Of a stretch of 64,000 nucleotides of DNA, positions 1 to 12,100 are shown piece by piece (position 1 is the stretch's first letter; each line of letters begins with the position of its first letter). Position numbers and translations under genes: made by a program. Origin of the DNA: Bimuria novae-zelandiae CBS 107.79 (Eukaryota; Ascomycota; Dothideomycetes; Pleosporales; Didymosphaeriaceae); NCBI GenBank assembly GCA_010015655.1, contig ML976671.1, positions 383,185 to 447,184 of the forward strand. The letters run 5' to 3'. Below the pieces are notes generated by a model that saw only the letters and a program-made list of their open reading frames with translations, made no database searches and was not told where the DNA came from.

Positions 1-194
1 TGGTCTCGCCGTCCAGTGCTCTCACTATTAACGCGGGATGTCGCATACATTCGAGAATATACAAATAAACAAAATTTCCCGTAGAATATCTAGACGCCAT
101 CTAAACAAAACGATGCGACGCGCGACACTTGACCCGTCTCATAACGCCGACCCATGCAAACCAACCGCAATATGCGTACAAATACTCCACCGCT

Positions 195-1490
195 CTACTC
201 CGACTCTTCTACCACTAACGCAACCAATGCAGCGATATCATCTGGCTTTCCGCCGTGCCACGCTTCGCCCGGGAAATGTTTCTGCACCTCTTTCGCAAAG
301 GGGCCGTCTCGTCGCTGATTCAAGCCCGTCTCCTTTGCTTCTTTTGCAATAGCAACAGCCAGCTTCGCTTGCAACGATGCGCTGTCTGCTTTATTCCTCT
401 GATCGGCTTGCACCAGCTTGCGCAGCTCGGTACCAACTTCGATAACACCATCATTGTCTACCCACGCCCCGATGTCTACCATATTACGGCTTACTATGCC
501 AAGGACGTCCTGAGGGCTAAGATTGTCCCAAACACCATCAGTGGCGAACACCAGCACGTCTCCGTGGCGCACACGGTGGTTCGTTACACTTGCCACCTTC
601 GGAAGGTCTGACAGCGTGCTGGGCCCGCCGAACACAGCCATCTGCACGAGCATGCGCTGCGGAGTCTTGGACAACTGATACGGGGTATTGAAGCCGTGCG
701 TCTGGGGCTCCGTAAAATGTCGCACGGCATTCAATCCAAGGTGCATGAAGCCAGAGTCTCCGAGGTTGGCCACCTCCACATTGCCGTCTGGTTCTGCGAC
801 GGCTAAGCATGCGGTGCTCCCGCCCCCGATGATGCTCTTGTCGTCTATGACATGCTCATACCCCAACTGAAGCAGAGCCTGCGGGTGAAGGGAAGAGGCA
901 TTGGACTTGTGCGGCCAGATGCGCGCTGCGCATGCCATGTACTCGCACAGGCCGTGCGAAAAATCGGCTGGATCGATACCAGACTCGACCCAGCCGCCCA
1001 CCCCGTCCGCCACACCAAATGCTGTGCTCTTTGTGGTTCCAATCTGGCTGAAGAAGAAGGCATCCTGGCCGCTCTTCGCACGCGTACCCTTTGCTTTTGC
1101 GCTTTTACACGCTCTGAGGTCGGTGACCTCGCTCTTGCTGGGATCGTAGACTTCGCTTGTAAATATGTTCTTTTCGGCATTGAATTTATTTTGTTTCGCG
1201 GCGTAGGATGCGGCAACGTGGTAGGTGAATTGCGGCGTGGCCTTCCAGTTATGCGACGACGAGTGGAAGGAACGCAGGCCAATGTCGGCAGGTGAGGAAT
1301 CGCGATTCAATGGACATGTTTGCGGTGCGTAAAGTAAGGACGAGCGAGCCGTGTGCGAGTAGCTCCTTTGGGCATGTGCTGATGCTAGATGCGTCGAAGT
1401 CGAGATACAGAAGAGGAACAGACGCGCGAACGCCGCTTTACGTGCGGCGCGCAATGGAAGACCACCAGCACCAAGTATGGCATACGACAT
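195..1490 (-). CDS. PTC7: PTC7-type mitochondrial PP2C protein phosphatase
   Basis: Single-exon protein of 431 residues in the PPM/PP2C Ser/Thr phosphatase fold. Visible motifs are the metal-binding FGVADGVGGW (about residues 158-167), GGGSTACLAV (222-231), NLGDSGF (242-248), VFATDGVWDNL (about 314-324) and the C-terminal KPDDIA (415-420). This arrangement, and the diverged C-terminus with PDDI instead of the classical DN, matches the Ptc7/Azr1 group. That group works in mitochondria and is linked in yeast to coenzyme Q regulation. The first 60 residues are rich in Arg, Ala and Ser with almost no acidic residues, which fits a mitochondrial presequence. The start is the first ATG of the frame. 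It is transcribed divergently from PRP4, with 459 bp between the starts. Function is inferred from family. Confidence 0.9.
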   Translation of the reverse strand: MSYAILGAGGLPLRAARKAAFARLFLFCISTSTHLASAHAQRSYSHTARSSLLYAPQTCPLNRDSSPADIGLRSFHSSSHNWKATPQFTYHVAASYAAKQNKFNAEKNIFTSEVYDPSKSEVTDLRACKSAKAKGTRAKSGQDAFFFSQIGTTKSTAFGVADGVGGWVESGIDPADFSHGLCEYMACAARIWPHKSNASSLHPQALLQLGYEHVIDDKSIIGGGSTACLAVAEPDGNVEVANLGDSGFMHLGLNAVRHFTEPQTHGFNTPYQLSKTPQRMLVQMAVFGGPSTLSDLPKVASVTNHRVRHGDVLVFATDGVWDNLSPQDVLGIVSRNMVDIGAWVDNDGVIEVGTELRKLVQADQRNKADSASLQAKLAVAIAKEAKETGLNQRRDGPFAKEVQKHFPGEAWHGGKPDDIAALVALVVEESE

Positions 1491-1949
1491 GGCCGCAGCC
1501 CAAGTCTAGAAACAGGCCGTTAGTATGCGATTACAGCTAGAGTAGAAGGAGAGGGTCGGAGCGGGCATGTTGAGTACCTTTGCGGAGAGTGAAAGGGACC
1601 ACTTTTTCGCAGGGGTTGAGTGAGCCCTGGCGTCATGCCCATGCGGCTAGCAAACCGTTGGTGGTGGACTTACGATGAAGATATCCAGCATCGCATGCGC
1701 AATTGCTGGCCCTACACGAAAATAGCACCGAGAGAAGCAGAGCAAACAAAACCCACGGCTAAGGATAATCTGGCCCTTTTTCGCTTTCGGACCATGCAGG
1801 TATATCGCTCATCGCACGTCGCATGTTTCACGCGAATCCCAGCCCTATCGGCGAAACTCCGGCCCGCTGGGAACTTTTGGCACTGCAGTTCTAACCCCAC
1901 GATGTAACCTCCACTCTCCACTCTCCACACACCGGAGAGCTCAGTTAAG
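1491..1949. promoter_or_regulatory. Divergent PTC7/PRP4 intergenic region
   Basis: This 459-bp gap lies between the start codons of two genes pointing away from each other and must hold both promoters and 5' UTRs. I see no clear TATA box or other element that I could assign. Confidence 0.5.
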
Positions 1950-3629
1950 ATGAGTATGCATCCGTCGCGGCAGGCGTACGTCGAGGAAGACGGCCAGGTA
2001 AGCAGTAAACCTTGTCATATTGTTCACCTTCCTGCGCCAGGCGGCAGCTGCAGCCGCGCGAGCTCCTTCCCCATATCAGACGCGAACGGCGAGGCTAAAG
2101 CTGACAGAGGGGAAACGATACAGGATGAGCCCATGGGGGGCATCGATCTGGCGAATGTGCCTCTCGACCGCGATTACTTTATGCCATCGAATGCTCCTGG
2201 AGGCGGAAATGAGCGAGCATCCGACATCCTCGACCAGTTTGAGCGCAAGAAGCGCGCACAGCAAATATTAGTACCCACCGCCGACCGCGACATCAAGCTA
2301 AAACTCCGCTCCCTCGGTGAACCCATCACACTGTTTGGCGAAGGTTCATCAGAGCGGCGCGATCGATTGAGGGCCATACTGTTCGAGCAGCAGGAAGCTG
2401 GAGGTGAAGATGTGGATATTCAGATGCAAGAGGCGGACGAAGGCCCGGGAGAAGGTGACGAGGAATTCTATACACAAGGCACTGCGCTGTTACTCGATGT
2501 ACGGAGAGATATGGCCAAGTACTCGCTCCCACGCGCCAAGGAACGAGTCGCATTTCAGCGGCGCGAGGCAACGATACCGCTCAAGACACATATCAACTTC
2601 CGTAACAAGATCAAAGACAGGCTGAAGGGTTTCGAACTGTATGGATCGCAGACATCAGATCGGCCTGTCAGTATTGTGCGGTTTTCGCCCAACGGCAAAT
2701 ATGTCGCCTACGGTAATTGGGGAGGCCAAGTCCGGCTGCTTGAGGTGCCCAGCTTGGAGCAGAAGAAGGCGTACCGGGGTGCACATGCCGAACGAACTAC
2801 CGGTATTGACTGGGTTCCAGGGGCTACTCTTTCAGGATCAACGATTTCCTCGTCGAGCGCGAACCTCGCATCAGGTGGAGCTGGCGGAAAAGTGCAACTC
2901 TGGTCACTCGATGACGATAAACCGCTCAGGACTTTGGAAGGCCATACCGAGCGGGTGTGTCGATTAGCTTTCCACCCGTCAGGACGCTATCTTGCATCTG
3001 CTTCCGATGACTTAACGTGGCGCCTCTGGGACGTGAATACCGGCCAAGAAGTACTTGTCCAAGAGGGACACTCCAAGGAAGTCTATACAGTCAGCTTCAA
3101 TCAGGACGGATCGCTTGTAGCAAGCGGCGGTCTGGACAGTATCGGTAGAGTGTGGGATGTGCGGAGCGGACGCGTCATCTTTTTGTTGGAGAGCCACATC
3201 AAGCCCATTTACGGATTGGACTGGAGCACAGACGGCCATCGACTTCTTTCCGGCTCTGGGGACGGATTCATGAGGTGTTGGGACGTGCGAGCTATGAGAG
3301 AGACGAACGCTATTCCCGCGAATACCGGCGGCGTTACCGACTTGCGGTGGTACAAGGGCACTGACGGTCCTTTGGACGGCGTGCCATTGCAAGAGAATGG
3401 CGAAGGAGAGTTGACACCGAAGAAGGCTTCTACTTTTGTCATATCCTCTGGGTTCGACAAGAACATTCAGATCTTCTCGGCGGATGACTGGGCCCTTTGC
3501 AGGACATTACAAGGCCATTCACAGGCAGTGTTCAGCACCGACGTCACAAGTAGTGCGGAATGGATTGTCAGTGGCGGGAAGGACCGTACGGTGAAATTGT
3601 GGGCGAGGGACGACCAGGAAGGAATTTGA
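1950..3629 (+). CDS. PRP4: U4/U6 snRNP splicing factor Prp4 (WD40)
   Basis: Component of the U4/U6.U5 tri-snRNP that acts in spliceosome assembly in the nucleus. The N-terminal third contains the Prp4/Prp18 splicing-factor motif (LRSLGEPITLFGE, then ERRDRLRAIL). The rest is a WD40 propeller of about seven blades, with repeated GH..V..V.F..DG and WD/W dipeptides (for example LWDVNTGQE, VWDVRSG, LWARDDQ). The frame is open from ATG to TGA, but an intron is likely at 1998-2123: GTAAGC donor, CTGAC branch point and ACAG acceptor, 126 bp, phase 0. Removing it joins VEEDGQ to DEPMGGID and gives about 517 residues, better matched to the acidic N-terminus of homologues than the Ser/Pro stretch the intron encodes. 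Confidence 0.92.
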   Translation: MSMHPSRQAYVEEDGQVSSKPCHIVHLPAPGGSCSRASSFPISDANGEAKADRGETIQDEPMGGIDLANVPLDRDYFMPSNAPGGGNERASDILDQFERKKRAQQILVPTADRDIKLKLRSLGEPITLFGEGSSERRDRLRAILFEQQEAGGEDVDIQMQEADEGPGEGDEEFYTQGTALLLDVRRDMAKYSLPRAKERVAFQRREATIPLKTHINFRNKIKDRLKGFELYGSQTSDRPVSIVRFSPNGKYVAYGNWGGQVRLLEVPSLEQKKAYRGAHAERTTGIDWVPGATLSGSTISSSSANLASGGAGGKVQLWSLDDDKPLRTLEGHTERVCRLAFHPSGRYLASASDDLTWRLWDVNTGQEVLVQEGHSKEVYTVSFNQDGSLVASGGLDSIGRVWDVRSGRVIFLLESHIKPIYGLDWSTDGHRLLSGSGDGFMRCWDVRAMRETNAIPANTGGVTDLRWYKGTDGPLDGVPLQENGEGELTPKKASTFVISSGFDKNIQIFSADDWALCRTLQGHSQAVFSTDVTSSAEWIVSGGKDRTVKLWARDDQEGI

Positions 3630-6600
3630 GTATATACCCCGAAGGAGTTTCTTTCACGACACAATGCAGAGGCATACGGCGGATAGCGCGCCGGCGTCTT
3701 CTAAGCAAGCTTCGAAGGAAGCCATGGAAGACACATAGTGCGTTGCCTGTCGACAGAAGAGCTATTCCAGTCCAAGACGATCATCTCGACGCGGCCTGGC
3801 TCAGCCCAGATAGGATATAGGAGGCGTGGCTTCGCTCAATGAAGAGGCAAAGCATCAGCAAGGCACTTAATCAACATCATACCACTGTCTGGGCCTTCAT
3901 TCTTACCAATCTTGCAGCGCGCATCGATATCTCGTTCTGCGCAGATTGTCAACCCGTTACTAACCTCTCTGATACTGCCGAGATAGGGCCTCCAGCTCAG
4001 CAGAGCATACCGCCTCGGCAGTTGAAGGATTGCAAGCGTCCGTCCACTGCCACGCGGCTACGTGCGCGCGCGCGGAGATGGCGGCTTCCGAAGGGACCGA
4101 CGTGCTTCAACTCTTGTATTGCCCATCCTGGGTTAACACAGAGGACTTAGCATCGTGTTGATCTTATCTGTATTGCCATGAGGTTACTCCACCAGCTGGT
4201 CGCACGAGGCAATGCACGCTGCTGCCCTTCCGCCCGCAGCAAGGTAAACGGAAGTTGTTTACTACATACAGTCGTCTCAAACACACTGCAAGGAATATGC
4301 GACCCAAACCAAACACGTTCCTCATTCCAATTGCTCACATGTCTAGAACATCCCGAAGACAATTGCCTATCACTCTTACGTCTTCTATCCTCACCGCACG
4401 ATGGATCAACAGATCCAGAGCAGTTGTGTCAAATGTCGACTGGTTGCTCGAACCATCAACAAAAGTCCTAGCACATACTAGCTCGGCAGCGTCCGGTGGA
4501 AGAGTCAATTGGATCGCAGACCGATCCCCGCTCTGAAACCTGGGATCCACTGTCTTGTGGAAATGGAACGCAGGCTACGGCCAGCTACGGACGGGCGCTT
4601 ATCGTCATCGCTCCAAGTTTAGGCCGGGAACAATTTCCTCAGGTTTGAGAGCGTGGGAAGTGACTCATTTTGAAGGAAAAAAAAATACGACGTGTACTAT
4701 TCCGCCAAGACATCAACTCTTCTCTCCAATTTTATCCAACAGGAAGAGATGGCATGCTAGCAGCATTAGTGGCCGGATCCGTATGCAACCACGCGAGCTC
4801 GCAGCTAGTCGAAGCGCGGTGCAGAAGTGCGCTGCGAGACGATGGGACCACTAAGCGATCCATACACCGCTACAGCCTCACGTTTTGTGGCAGCCATACT
4901 TGTAGCGCCCAAAATGGAAACATTGTAACTCCTCGCCTCGCGCGTTGGGCTTCAATGTTTTCCGGTCGCATGAATATTGTTGAATTGCTTTCGGATCGGT
5001 GTGGCGCTCGGCCAATGTCGCCGTCGTCTCGGTTTCTGTTCGCGAGAAAGCCATTGAGCGAACTGAGTGGACTCGGGCATCTTCAGCTCTAACCTACGAC
5101 CATAATCCTAGCAGAACATCGTCTGTACGCGTACGCGCGTAGAGATGTTCAATAAGCAACGGGCGATCTGATCCAGAGCAAGCAGCCTTTGCACGCGGAG
5201 TCTGACAGCGGCTGTGCTTTCCACCGTATGGTGCCGATATGATCCTCAAGAGCAACAATGGCGTCGTAGCCGAAGCTCAAATGACCGCATCTTACTGGCG
5301 TAAAGCAGTGGTGAGGAATGGAGTGTCTTACTTGCCCTACTATTCGATACACCATCGCGGGTAGGCGGCCACAAACAGGAAAAGAAGCCTCTATAGGTGG
5401 AAAGAACATCTATTGGTGAGCGAAAAGCGGCTCTCTGCTTGTCAATTTTCTGACTACGATTTGACGGCTGTCAGGCGGAGCTTGGTGCAAACCGCTCCAT
5501 TTGCGTAGGGCCGGATACGAGGTGAAGAATAATAGGGACGACTAGCAAGTAATGCGCGACTGAGAATCATGTTGCAATAACCATACAGTCAGGATGTGAG
5601 GATTCCGGGAAGACTATTAGTTGTGGGACAGAACGATTGCACAGTGGCTGCAGTGACTGCGTCGGATCGCCTCAAGGCAGGCCTGCACCAGCCGCATGGA
5701 GATGGTGCTGCTTGGTACCTTACACCAAGAACTCCTCACGAAAATGAATTTGAACACAGAAGGGGAGGGTGGGAGCAAAGCAGGCTTCCCTGCGCATTGG
5801 CGAGAGAGCGGTGAGATGACTCGTGCTCGCGGAAGATGGACAGATGACACAATGGAAAGCGAGGAAAGAGGGAGCACCTGGCGAGCCACACACAGGCCTC
5901 GGCAGATGTGGGAAGTTGGAACAGAGTCGGCTGACGTACGGAAGACGGAGCCATAATGGTGATGCAGGCGCCTTCGAATGGTTTTGAGGCTGCGGAAGAG
6001 TGCGGCCCGACAGCGCCCTCATCACTCAGCAGACCCGGGGAAATCTAGTCTCCTGATGGGCACAGCAGCACGCTTCATCATGGCAGACTCACCACCACGT
6101 TTGCAGCGCCATGCGCGGAAGGCAGGCGGGGATCTGGCTTCAGAGTTTTCCGTTGCTGAGGACGCGTAGGTGGGCATCGACGAATGAGGCCGGCGGAACA
6201 TCGCAAGAAGGGCCGGCCCGCGCAGAGCCAGGCCAGAAGCGTGCGCATTAATACATGGAATGGTACTGGCGGCGGGCGCGCGGCTGTCGTACCAGACCGC
6301 TTCACAGACACTACTGTATGGCTCGACTGGTCGTGAATGTGGAGCGTGTGAATGCGATCTCGCTCTCGCAACACAGACGATGGGTGACAGCGGCCTGTCT
6401 TCACGCGCACCAAACGGCGGGCAGGTCACTGACAGGCGGCTCGCCATGGGCGCGATCAGAGGCACGCGTCGGGGCAGACGGGGCAGGCAAACAGGCTGTG
6501 GGCTGGTGAATTGATGGCTGGCTGCATGGGTCCTCTCCTTCGCACGCTCTGGCCGCGCTCCGCAGCGCAGCGCAGCGTCCAGCCAGTCGATTTGCGCGAG

Positions 6601-7044
6601 GGCGCTGCCGTGATGCAGGCCTACCCGACCTGCCCGGGGCACCGAATGGGACGTCGCGCTGGTTGTTTCGCGCATCCCACGGAATTGATACCCCTACCAC
6701 GCGCCCAGCACCACCGCTAGCGACACCCCGGCCGCCTAATCGCACCAGGACGCACACCCCACCTGCATCACTTATCAGGAGGCCCAGCCCGCGCCGGCTA
6801 GCTGCTCTCGCTCCCCACCACAGACTCACCACCACCCTGCATCCGCTGCCCGCGTCCGGCAGTGAGAGAGCAGACTCTCGCTTTAGCAACAACACCTTCG
6901 TCGTTCCCAGGAGCAGACGCAGTGCAATCGCCGCTTTTTAGCCGTTGTCCATCGCTGGGTAGATCCCGATTACCGAAATAGGCTGCCCACACCGCCAGTC
7001 CCGCTCCCACACCGGTACTTTGCTACAAGAGTCACTAGTCCGCC
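3630..7044. other. Gene-poor intergenic region
   Basis: About 3.4 kb without a coding region I can support. Open frames here are short, overlap on both strands and show no domain or repeat I recognise. The first part is presumably the PRP4 3' UTR and the last part the promoter and 5' leader of the bZIP gene. The segment from about 5,700 to 7,040 is GC-rich and contains several short upstream frames, which would matter if the bZIP transcript begins far upstream. Confidence 0.5.
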
Positions 7045-9105
7045 ATGGACTTCTCCAACGCCAACTCCATGGATTTCCACCGTCCCTCCAGCACAATCAG
7101 CGCTGGCGACCGGAAGCCCAGCATCTTCTTCGACGACCACTCCACGCTCGACGGCCAGATCATGGACACTCCCGTCCTGATGTCGCCCACCACGAGCACC
7201 CAGGGCATCTTCTCGCCCGACACCTCCATCTGGGAGACCGACTTCTCGCACCAGGGCCAGTTCATCGACCGGACCGCCACCAGCTCCGTCGTCAACACCA
7301 ACGCGAACAACCCGTTCTTCACCGAGCAGAGCAACAACCCCTTCGCCCGTCTGCCGCCCAACCAGGCCGCCAGCTACGGCCAGCAGACCTCCTGGCCCGT
7401 CCAGGACCACGCTGGCTCACAGACGCCGACTGCCTCCAAGCCGATGAACCCCTTCGCTCCTGCAGAGTTTGGTGCCGCTCCGCCGCCTTTCGTTTCGGAG
7501 CCTCCCCAGCAGATGACCTTCCATGGACTGCCGATCCAGAGCAACGTCAGGCCCGCCTCTGTCTTCCCGCAGGCACCTCCTGAACAGCCACTGTCCCCGC
7601 ACACCAACTCGGAATGGATGGCCTTCAACCAGCAAGAGATGGACGCCCGCCCCGGGCCCAAGCGTATGAGGGCTAGCTCCCCGCCTCGCTCGTTCACTCC
7701 CCAGAGGAACGGTGGCATCCGGAAGAAGAATGCTCGCTTCGATATCCCCTCGGAGCGCAATCTGTTCAACATCGACCGTCTTATCCAGGAGTGCACCGAC
7801 GAGCAAGAGCTCAAGGAACTCAAGCAACAAAAACGCCTTCTCCGGAACAGGCAGGCCGCGTACGTACCCTTCTTGGTCTTTCCATCCGACATTTGGTCTT
7901 GCGTGCCATTTGCCATTTGGTCTGCGTTCTCCAATACGTCCATTTGCTAACTCAATCGCAGTCTTGACTCCCGGCAACGGAAGAAGAAGCACACTGAGGA
8001 GCTAGAAGAAGAGAAGAAGACCTGGCAAGACAAGATCTGCAACCTCCAGGAAGACTTCACCAACCTCAGGGTTGAGTATGACCGTCTCCTTTCAGAGAAG
8101 GAAAACTGGCACCGTGAGCAGATGGAGATGCACCAGCTTGTCCAACAACTCCACTTCGACAAGGAGGAGCTCGTCCGCACTCACACCCTGGAGACCGGTG
8201 AGCTTCGTAAGAAGGTCTCTGTTCTCACGGAGAGGCTTGAGTGTGCCACCAACAACCCAGCCTCCATGGCGCCTAGCTCTGCTTTCAACGAGTTCACTTC
8301 CGACATGGACAACCTCAACATGAGCAACAGCGAGTGGGACAACTATATCTTCGTCAACGACTTCGATGAGCAGACTCCTGGCCAGCAACCCCAGGAGCAG
8401 TCCCTCGCCGTCGTGCCACGTGCCAAGGATGAGGAGAAGCCGGTCGCCTCCGGTCTCTTGCTTATGCTGCTCCTCTGTGGCGCTTTCGTCGCAAGCAAAT
8501 CCTCCGGCTCTGCTGCACCGCCCATTCCTCGCATGCCTGATGAGGTTCGTGCCGCTTCCACCCAGGTACTCGACAGCATTTTCAAAGACGCTGGTGTCAC
8601 GCCTACCGTTACCGAGCAAGGTGTTGTCGCCAACCCTGTCTCAATGGTGGAACCCGGTCCGTCGGGCATCGCGTGGGGCAAGTCTGCGTCTGATCTTGGG
8701 AGTCTTACCGGATCTGCTCTCGACCAGTTGCACACTCAGCTCACTACGACGAGCAAGGACCAAGAGCACGAACAGCTATTCTCCATCACTCCTGCTCAGT
8801 ACAACAGCATGACTTCCATGGACTTTACTCGCACCCGCTATAGCGTCGCAAGCGACGACTTCAGTGATCCACTGTCGCCTGGCTCGCAACCATCGCACCG
8901 CCGCAACCTTGCCGCCACCCTCGCCGCTATGCGAGAGCAGAGCAAGGGCGATTCTGCTGCCGACATCTACACACGAAGTCTGCTTTGGGACAGAATCTCG
9001 CCCGAGGTCGTCGTGGAATTCAAACGCATGGTTGAAGAGTCCGCTGCCGCCTCCCGCCCCAGCACTTCCGACGGCAAGCCTAGCAAGATGGAGACCCTCG
9101 GTTGA
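7045..9105 (+). CDS. bZIP transcription factor with hydrophobic C-terminal segment
   Basis: Two exons, 7045-7859 and 7962-9105, joined across a 102-bp intron (GTACGT donor, CGCAG acceptor) that splits an Ala codon inside the basic region; 652 residues. The basic region reads LLRNRQAA then LDSRQRKKKHTEELEEEKK, so the N-x7-R spacing of bZIP proteins is created only by splicing. A long heptad-rich coiled coil follows (about residues 273-345). The N-terminal 250 residues are Pro/Ser/Asn/Gln-rich, as in activation regions. At about residues 436-450 there is a 15-residue hydrophobic run, GLLLMLLLCGAFVAS, followed by a low-complexity tail. Target genes are unknown. A MeaB-like or ER-tethered regulator are possibilities I cannot separate. 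Confidence 0.88.
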
Positions 9106-12100
9106 ACCCCAAAATCCTTCCCTATGTCATTCCATTATTACTCCACTCCACTTGCATAGTCTGTTTTCAGCATAGCGTATTGGCTTCCTCTGGCCCTCCA
9201 TCGGCTTGGGGGGCACTGTAGGGACAACTCTGCATCCTGGGCTGGGAAGCTTGTTTTCGCGTTGACTAAGCGCTCACCACTGCGCTTCGCATTCGTCATC
9301 CGCGTTTCCTTTGCGCCAAATGGCTCTTCTGAACACTTTTCGGACGGCAACGTCGACACTTCTACGCATACCTTGCTCTCCAGCATACATGGGTGGAAAC
9401 CTTCTACACGTGGGACGCTGTCCAATCGGCACGCCTACTGAACATTTTACCTTCATCACCAACGCTGCGTCACCAGACTGCGTGCGATTTTATCTGATCT
9501 TATTATTTCTTTGTGTTTGAGCATAGCAAGCGAATTTGGCACATCTGGGATTTGGATTTTTGTTCACAATTTGTTTTCCTTTTTCTTTGATTGCTTTTTT
9601 TTTTTAGATTTGTCGTTTGAATTTGTCCCTGCAGAGCGAAGCGAGCGTGTTCCTGTTTCTGAAGCTTTCTTATGACTGAACGAAAGAAGAGGATCATGTA
9701 TGCTACGACCGCCACATCATGTATATGAGGCATGAATCGCTACTGAAGATAACCCGAGCGTTTTTGTTCTAGCTCCTGGTACCTAGGTAGTTGCTACTTC
9801 ATTGGAGGACGGTTTGTTTACGGTGGAGGCTGAAAGAGTTTGCAAATAGTATCTATTGGTTTATTCAGGACATGGTAAACACTGTACGCCTGTCCGTAAG
9901 AGACGACTTCACGATCCACACTTCACGATACGCTACGTTTAATGACGACGGGGAAAGAGAGATACCACGACGCTGTTTGCCTTTCGCATTCACTTCTCAC
10001 TGTTTGTTTTCGGAGGAAGATCTATAGGCATCGCCGTTACTGGCTGGTTATCCTATACAATCAATCTGCGTTCATACGCTGCGTTCTCGCTTGCTCCTGT
10101 TGCATCCACTCCGCCACCGTGTGTCTAGATCCTGCCTCCCCACGCTCCCCACTGGCATCCGATGCTCGGTTGCTGAGGCGGCGTACGCGCGCGCCCTGCT
10201 CCAACGGTCGCGCTTCCAAGACCTTCGCATCGCGGCGTGCCATACACGCCTGGTACATTGCTGAACGAGAATCACAGAGGCCGCAGATGCAGGTGGGTCA
10301 CTTTTCAGAAGGGTCTACAGGCTGACATGCTATGCGAGGTACGCAGGTCAGAGCATAGCAGCACCGTGGGGCCCCGGAAGGCTATGCAGAGGCATGCAAT
10401 GCACTCCACGCCGCCGGTCGGTCGCCTCGGATGGACCTTTACTGACCTGCTGCTACAACCGCGGGACTCGCGCATCATCGGTGGGACATGATTACTTTTA
10501 CCTAGTTTTACCCCACGGCATCGACGCGGCCTGGGAGAGCGCGGTGAGGGTATCCTGGAGTTGCTGGCGGAGAGAACGCATGCGTGATGGGATGATGCTC
10601 GTCAGCGCACGAAAGGTTCGCAGATTACTGCCTTGGATTCAGCGCTCGGTGGAGCGTCAAACACTACCCCCACAGGACCGCGTGCATTTCCTCGTTCCGC
10701 GTCTAGACGTACGACATCGTCGTCATGGCACTCCCCAAACCCATTTTTCTCACCGAGCTACGAGCCGTTTCTCGGGCAGACGCCAGATCAACCTGGACAG
10801 TGGCTCAACCCACATGTACCCACCACGTGCGCAGTGATACTGTTTCAGAATATCGGACCTTTTAAGGCAGAGTCACGATTTTATTGAATTACGAGTTCTT
10901 GGGCATCCGATAGGGTGGAGGGGGTGAATATCGAGCACATCACTGCAGGGGGAGGGTGAGTGACCCACCCATCATCGGCGGTGCATCATCTGGGACGGCC
11001 AGAGACATGTGGACCGCGGCTGTGCTATTGTGGAGAAAAGGGTCCCGACGACATGCCGTCCAGAGCGTATAGCTGCTCGTTCGTGAACGTTTCCCACGGA
11101 CCGAGATGTTATAATTCGAATCTACAGGTGCGGGTGCGCATGTACAGGGCCCTGTAAGCAGAAAGTTGCACAGCAGCAGGAGGGGAGTTTTTTGGACACG
11201 CCGTTATCGTACCACAACATCGTATACGAGGCTTACTTTCCCCACAATCTTGTTCGTTGCACGCACCAGTGAGAGTACGCAGTCTTTCGGCAGATGCAAG
11301 GATAGGCTGAGGGCAAGCCACACCCCACTCGCACCTGAGGATGTTTATCATTAAGCTTTCCGCATCCAGGGCTGAGCGCCGACGTAGCAGTCAGGTGTAT
11401 AAGCAGCGCACGGCAACAGCAAGACGGCAGGGCAGCCGAGCCTAGTTCAGTATACGAATCGGAGAGACAGTGTCTCAGCCAGTGGCTGTTGGCATCTGGT
11501 TAATCTGATCGATCAATAGATAATGATTGAATGGACGTAGCACTAGCATGGGGTATGTGTATCCGACACCGCAATGGAGGTGCACTCTCTGGTTCCGGAC
11601 TGTGTAGTTGATGTGCTGAGCATCTGACGCCGAACTTTATGATGAAGCAGCCAAGGCAGCTAGGCCCCAGTAGGATGTGCATCCGGAAGCGCAAGCGTCG
11701 TCGTCGCTTATTTCGGATTGTACTTGTCTTTCCATATCCTGTTATAGAAGAGTTAGCACGTGCGTTGTAACAACTGGTACACGTCTACCCGGGGTCGGCA
11801 TTTCTTTCTCCTCCAGGTAGAGTAGCATCATGTCGTCTCGTCCCATGCCGCACCTCGCACCCGTCATATCATGTCATGGCCGTCGACCTTCCGCATGTTT
11901 CGCACGCCTTCAATAATCCAAGCAACACGCACACACACCTCCGTTGACACCAACGCACCCGGTTATTGTGTGTCCTACGCGGAGCCAGCGACAGCGCGCC
12001 ACGTGTATGCGCTCAACACGAGCCGGTGGACCCAAGGTAGCGACACCGTCCACACCCACGTCCGCGGCTGCGTCTGCCACTGGTATGACAGGCGGAATAC

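Noticed and set aside
1998..2040. 43-bp intron in PRP4 ending at CCAG
   Set aside because: It shifts the frame into Ala/Arg-rich nonsense. The 126-bp intron keeps frame and has a better branch point.
4178..5092. Several 90-140 codon plus-strand frames after PRP4
   Set aside because: No domain, no splice-supported extension and mutually overlapping frames. Not enough to call a gene.
6022..6895. Overlapping minus-strand open frames of 217 and 164 codons upstream of the bZIP gene
   Set aside because: GC-rich region, no recognisable domains, frames overlap each other and plus-strand frames. Most likely chance openness in promoter or leader DNA.
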